Below, in pieces: positions 61,471 through 64,000 of a stretch of 64,000 nt of DNA; the stretch's first letter is position 1; each line of letters starts with the position of its first letter. Where the stretch lies: positions 1,178,001 to 1,242,000 of the forward strand of contig NZ_OZ244162.1 of assembly GCF_965216485.1 (NCBI RefSeq), written 5' to 3'. This DNA comes from Algiphilus sp965216485. Lineage in GTDB: Bacteria > Pseudomonadota > Gammaproteobacteria > Nevskiales > Nevskiaceae. Made by a program: the position numbers and the translations under genes. The notes under the pieces were generated by a model. It searched no databases and had not been told where the DNA came from. It worked only from the letters and a program-made list of their open reading frames with translations.

Positions 61471-62166
61471 ATGGCGCATATCACGAAGCGTAAGAAGGCC
61501 TTCGCCGAGAAGGTCGACCCGGGCAAGCACTACACTCTGGACGAGGCCTTGAGCCTGCTGGCGGAACTCGCCACGGCCAAGTTCCGCGAGTCGGTCGACA
61601 TCGCCATCAATCTGGGCGTCGACCCGCGTAAGTCGGACCAGAACGTGCGTGGTTCGACCGTGCTGCCGCATGGCTCTGGCAAGGACGTGCGCGTTGCCGT
61701 CTTTGCCCAGGGCGCCAAGGCCGAAGAGGCCCAGGCCGCCGGTGCGGATGCCGTCGGCATGGAAGACCTCGCCGAGAAGATGAAGGGCGGAGACCTGAAC
61801 TATCAGGTCGTGATCGCCGAGCCTGCCGCCATGCGCGTGGTGGGTGCGCTGGGTCAGTTGCTGGGTCCGCGTGGCCTCATGCCGAACCCGAAGACTGGCA
61901 CGGTGACCCCCGAGATCGGCACCGCGGTCAGCAATGCCAAGGCCGGTATGGCGAAGTTCCGTACCGACAAGGGCGGCGTCGTCCACTGCCCGGTTGGGGC
62001 GGCGGATTTTTCGGCCGACCAGCTGCGCGAGAACATCGCAGCGGTACTGCGAGATATCCGCAAGGCCAAGCCGGCCACGTCGAAGGGCACCTTTATCCGC
62101 AAGGTGACGCTGTCCACGACGATGGGTCCGGGCGTGCCGGTCGAGCTGTCCTCGCTGCCCGAGTAA
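61471..62166 (+). CDS. rplA: 50S ribosomal protein L1
   Basis: The 231-residue protein has the L1 signature LGPRGLMPNPKTGTVTP and the N-terminal AHITKRKKAFAEKVDPGKHY. It binds 23S rRNA at the E-site stalk and represses its own operon by binding the rplK leader in relatives. Three bases after rplK. Confidence 0.97.
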   Translation: MAHITKRKKAFAEKVDPGKHYTLDEALSLLAELATAKFRESVDIAINLGVDPRKSDQNVRGSTVLPHGSGKDVRVAVFAQGAKAEEAQAAGADAVGMEDLAEKMKGGDLNYQVVIAEPAAMRVVGALGQLLGPRGLMPNPKTGTVTPEIGTAVSNAKAGMAKFRTDKGGVVHCPVGAADFSADQLRENIAAVLRDIRKAKPATSKGTFIRKVTLSTTMGPGVPVELSSLPE

Positions 62167-62209
62167 ATACAACCGCGCGCAGGGGCGGTCGCCCCTGCGC
62201 GCCATTCAA

Positions 62210-62394
62210 TCTTGACTGTGTGGCGGAAGCCGCATCGTCCAAGACCGTAGGTGCCGACCGGGTCACACCGGGTGGATTAAATGTCGCAAGGCGGCCTACG
62301 CAGATGGTGAACACCCCGCAAGGGGTGCGCCGTACAGGCGGAACACGGGTCACACCGCGTTCCATGTTGTTGTGCCACCAGGAGCATTGACTAT
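62210..62394 (+). promoter_or_regulatory. rplJL leader (L10 leader-like region)
   Basis: Between rplA and rplJ lie 228 bases with a TTGACT box at 62213 and conserved-looking leader sequence (GGTGCCGACCGGGTCACACC, GCAAGGCGGCCTACGCAGATGGTGAAC). Position and pattern fit the ribosomal L10 leader, where L10(L12)4 binds the mRNA to repress rplJL. I have not folded it. Confidence 0.5.
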
Positions 62395-62922
62395 ATGGCA
62401 ATTAGGCTGCATCAGAAGAAGGCCCTGGTAGCGGAAGTCAACGAAGTCGCAAAGAAGGCGCATTCGGCAGTGGCCGCCGAGTACATCGGTCTCACTGCCG
62501 GTCAGCTGGACGACCTGCGTGCCAAGGCGCGTGAAGGAGATATCTATCTCCACGTCGTCAAGAACACGCTGGCCAAGCGCGCGGTCGAGGGCACGGAATT
62601 CGAGTGTCTGTCGCCGTCGCTGGTGGGTCCGATCATGCTCGGTTTCTCGCTCGAGGATCCGGGTTCGGTCGCCCGCGTCATCAAGGACTTCGCCAAGACG
62701 CATCCGAAGCTGGTCGTGAAGACCGTAGCTGTGGGCGGTACCGCCTACGGTCCTGCGGACCTGGATCGACTCGCCTCACTCCCGACACGGGAAGAGGCGC
62801 TTGCGATGCTGATGGGCACGATGAAGGCGCCCATCGGCAATTTCGTTCGACTGCTCAACGAGCCCACGGCCAAGTTCGTGCGCACGCTGTCCGCGGTCGG
62901 CGAGTCCAAGCAGGCTGCCTGA
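62395..62922 (+). CDS. rplJ: 50S ribosomal protein L10
   Basis: The 175-residue protein starts AIRLHQKKALVAEVNEVAKKAHSAVAAEY, typical L10, with the L7/L12-binding helix at its C terminus. It anchors the L7/L12 dimers on the ribosome and acts as the operon's translational repressor. Confidence 0.96.
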   Translation: MAIRLHQKKALVAEVNEVAKKAHSAVAAEYIGLTAGQLDDLRAKAREGDIYLHVVKNTLAKRAVEGTEFECLSPSLVGPIMLGFSLEDPGSVARVIKDFAKTHPKLVVKTVAVGGTAYGPADLDRLASLPTREEALAMLMGTMKAPIGNFVRLLNEPTAKFVRTLSAVGESKQAA

Positions 62923-62997
62923 TCCGTCCTGGCTTTCCGCTGCAAACCAACGTTTTATCGGCTTTTCCACACTTTCGACATTTTTTGAGGTACACCC

Positions 62998-63384
62998 ATG
63001 GCACTGTCCAACGAAGAAATCATCGACGCCATCGCCGAAAAGTCCGTCATGGACATCGTCGAGCTCGTCAAGGCAATGGAAGAGAAGTTCGGCGTCACCG
63101 CCGCGGCGCCGGTTGCGGCCGCTGCCGCTGGTCCGGCCGCCGCTGGCGGCGACGCTGGCGCTGCCGAAGAGCAGACCGAATTCACCGTGGTGCTCGCCTC
63201 CTTCGGCGACAACAAGGTGGGCGTCATTAAGGCGGTCCGCGAAGTCACCGGTCTTGGCCTGAAGGAAGCCAAGGAGATGGTGGAAGGCGCGCCGAACGAG
63301 CTCAAGCAGGATATCCCGAAGGCGGAAGCCGAAGAGATCAAGAAGAAGCTCGAAGACGCCGGCGCCAAGGTCGAGATCAAGTAA
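62998..63384 (+). CDS. rplL: 50S ribosomal protein L7/L12
   Basis: The 128-residue acidic protein has the N-terminal dimer helices (IIDAIAEKSVMDIVELVKAMEEKFGVTAA), an Ala/Gly hinge and the factor-binding domain (EFTVVLASFGDNKVGVIKAVREVTGLGLKEAKEMVEGAP). TTTTGAGG precedes the ATG. Confidence 0.97.
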   Translation: MALSNEEIIDAIAEKSVMDIVELVKAMEEKFGVTAAAPVAAAAAGPAAAGGDAGAAEEQTEFTVVLASFGDNKVGVIKAVREVTGLGLKEAKEMVEGAPNELKQDIPKAEAEEIKKKLEDAGAKVEIK

Positions 63385-63858
63385 CTCGTACCCGGCTGGG
63401 ACCGCCAGCGCAGTCGCGCTGGCGGTCATTCCGGATACGACGCACTTTGGGAACTGTATTGCCGAACATGGATTCCAATTCGTACAGGTCGCTTCACCGT
63501 GTCGCCGCGGAACGTCGCAGCGGTTGTGGGCTGACGGTTGGTGTCGTGTCTGGCCAGGCCTGCCATGACGGCGGGTCGTCCTCGCTCGCTTCCCAACGGG
63601 AAGAGGCGATTCTATTCAGGCTCTGCGCCCTTCCGGCGCGAGCACGTATTGCAGGTGACCGCACGCATTGATTGGTACGCAATGCAGCAGTCCGTTGTCT
63701 TGTCAGCCGGGTGTTCTGCGTCCGGCTGTTTTTGCCTGTCCGGTTTCCGAGTTTCGGGCGTGTTGCGCCGACTCAGCGCGCCAGGCCCGAGCCTCGTCGT
63801 TCACCGCCGCCTCGGCAGTGATTCGCCGTTCGTGATTACGCAGCAGCAGGTATAGCCC
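63385..63858 (+). other. Intergenic region rplL-rpoB
   Basis: The 474 bases contain the hairpin listed separately and no recognisable gene. In other gammaproteobacteria this interval carries a partial attenuator and an RNase III site that uncouple rplL from rpoBC. Confidence 0.5.
63400..63427 (+). terminator. Attenuator/processing hairpin after rplL
   Basis: GACCGCCAGCGC and GCGCTGGCGGTC form a perfect 12-pair stem with loop AGTC, 15 bases after the rplL stop. There is no T run, so partial attenuation or RNase III cleavage is more likely than full termination. Confidence 0.6.
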
Positions 63859-64000
63859 ATGACCTACTCTTTTACCGAGAAAAAGCGTATCCGCAAGAAC
63901 TTCCGCAAGCGCGAAGACACCTTGCCGATCCCCTTCCTGCTGGCCACGCAGATCGACTCCTATCGCGGGTTCCTGCAGGCCGAGCAAGCGCCCTCGAAGC
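63859..64000 (+). CDS. rpoB: RNA polymerase beta subunit, N-terminal part (continues beyond window)
   Basis: The first 47 codons read TYSFTEKKRIRKNFRKREDTLPIPFLLATQIDSY, the standard gammaproteobacterial RpoB start. The frame is open to the window edge. Confidence 0.97.
   Translation, partial: MTYSFTEKKRIRKNFRKREDTLPIPFLLATQIDSYRGFLQAEQAPSK

Overview
The window is high-GC DNA (I judge roughly 63-66 %) from a gammaproteobacterial chromosome. Supporting signs are a GlnA/NtrB/NtrC nitrogen locus with sigma-54 promoters, a long RpoD, the LeuS-LptE pair, SbcB, TesB, HrpB and MltF, and a tRNA-Tyr/Gly/Thr-tuf-tRNA-Trp-secE-nusG-rplKAJL-rpoB block in classical order. Gene content and style suggest a lineage near Nevskiales/Salinisphaerales or Xanthomonadales. 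That placement is inference only.

Layout. 0-2 kb: end of an EcsC-like gene and a type II NADH dehydrogenase. 2-7 kb (minus strand): glnA, a tandem array of terminators, then ntrB-ntrC with their own sigma-54/NtrC control region. 7-10.6 kb: glyQ (interrupted by an apparent one-base deletion), glyS and a catalytically dead HAD-like gene. 10.6-16.6 kb: folB and tsaD (minus) opposite the rpsU-yqeY-dnaG-rpoD macromolecular synthesis group; this DnaG lacks all four zinc ligands. 17-26.5 kb: two single-haem cytochromes c, ppx, leuS-lptE, an Fe-S reductase subunit, an outer-membrane DUF481 protein with a 2Fe-2S ferredoxin, and mltF. 26.5-41 kb: tRNA-Ser(CGA) behind a partial duplicate of itself, a GAF-GGDEF cyclase, lipoprotein and secreted proteins, a TetR/WYL pair, ivd against prpE, sbcB, mscS, pirin, and an iron-linked oxygenase pair. 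41-54 kb: acetamidase and ADP-ribosylglycohydrolase, a methyltransferase, a TetR-controlled RND efflux operon, a fatty-acid desaturase, a hydrolase, tesB with two small membrane proteins, and hrpB. 56.7-64 kb: the tRNA, tuf and ribosomal/RNA-polymerase block.

The most unusual part is the DNA around the tRNA genes. tRNA-Ser, tRNA-Gly and tRNA-Thr are each preceded by a copy of their own first 18-19 nt, broken at the G18-G19 of the D loop and fused to short, strongly structured elements. The hairpins of these elements differ in sequence but keep pairing between copies, and several expose GGA in the loop. tRNA-Thr is also followed by three 175-bp tandem units, each carrying direct and inverted copies of its T arm, recalling the tyrT repeat region of E. 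coli. I regard this as the best candidate for an undescribed RNA or repeat family in the window.
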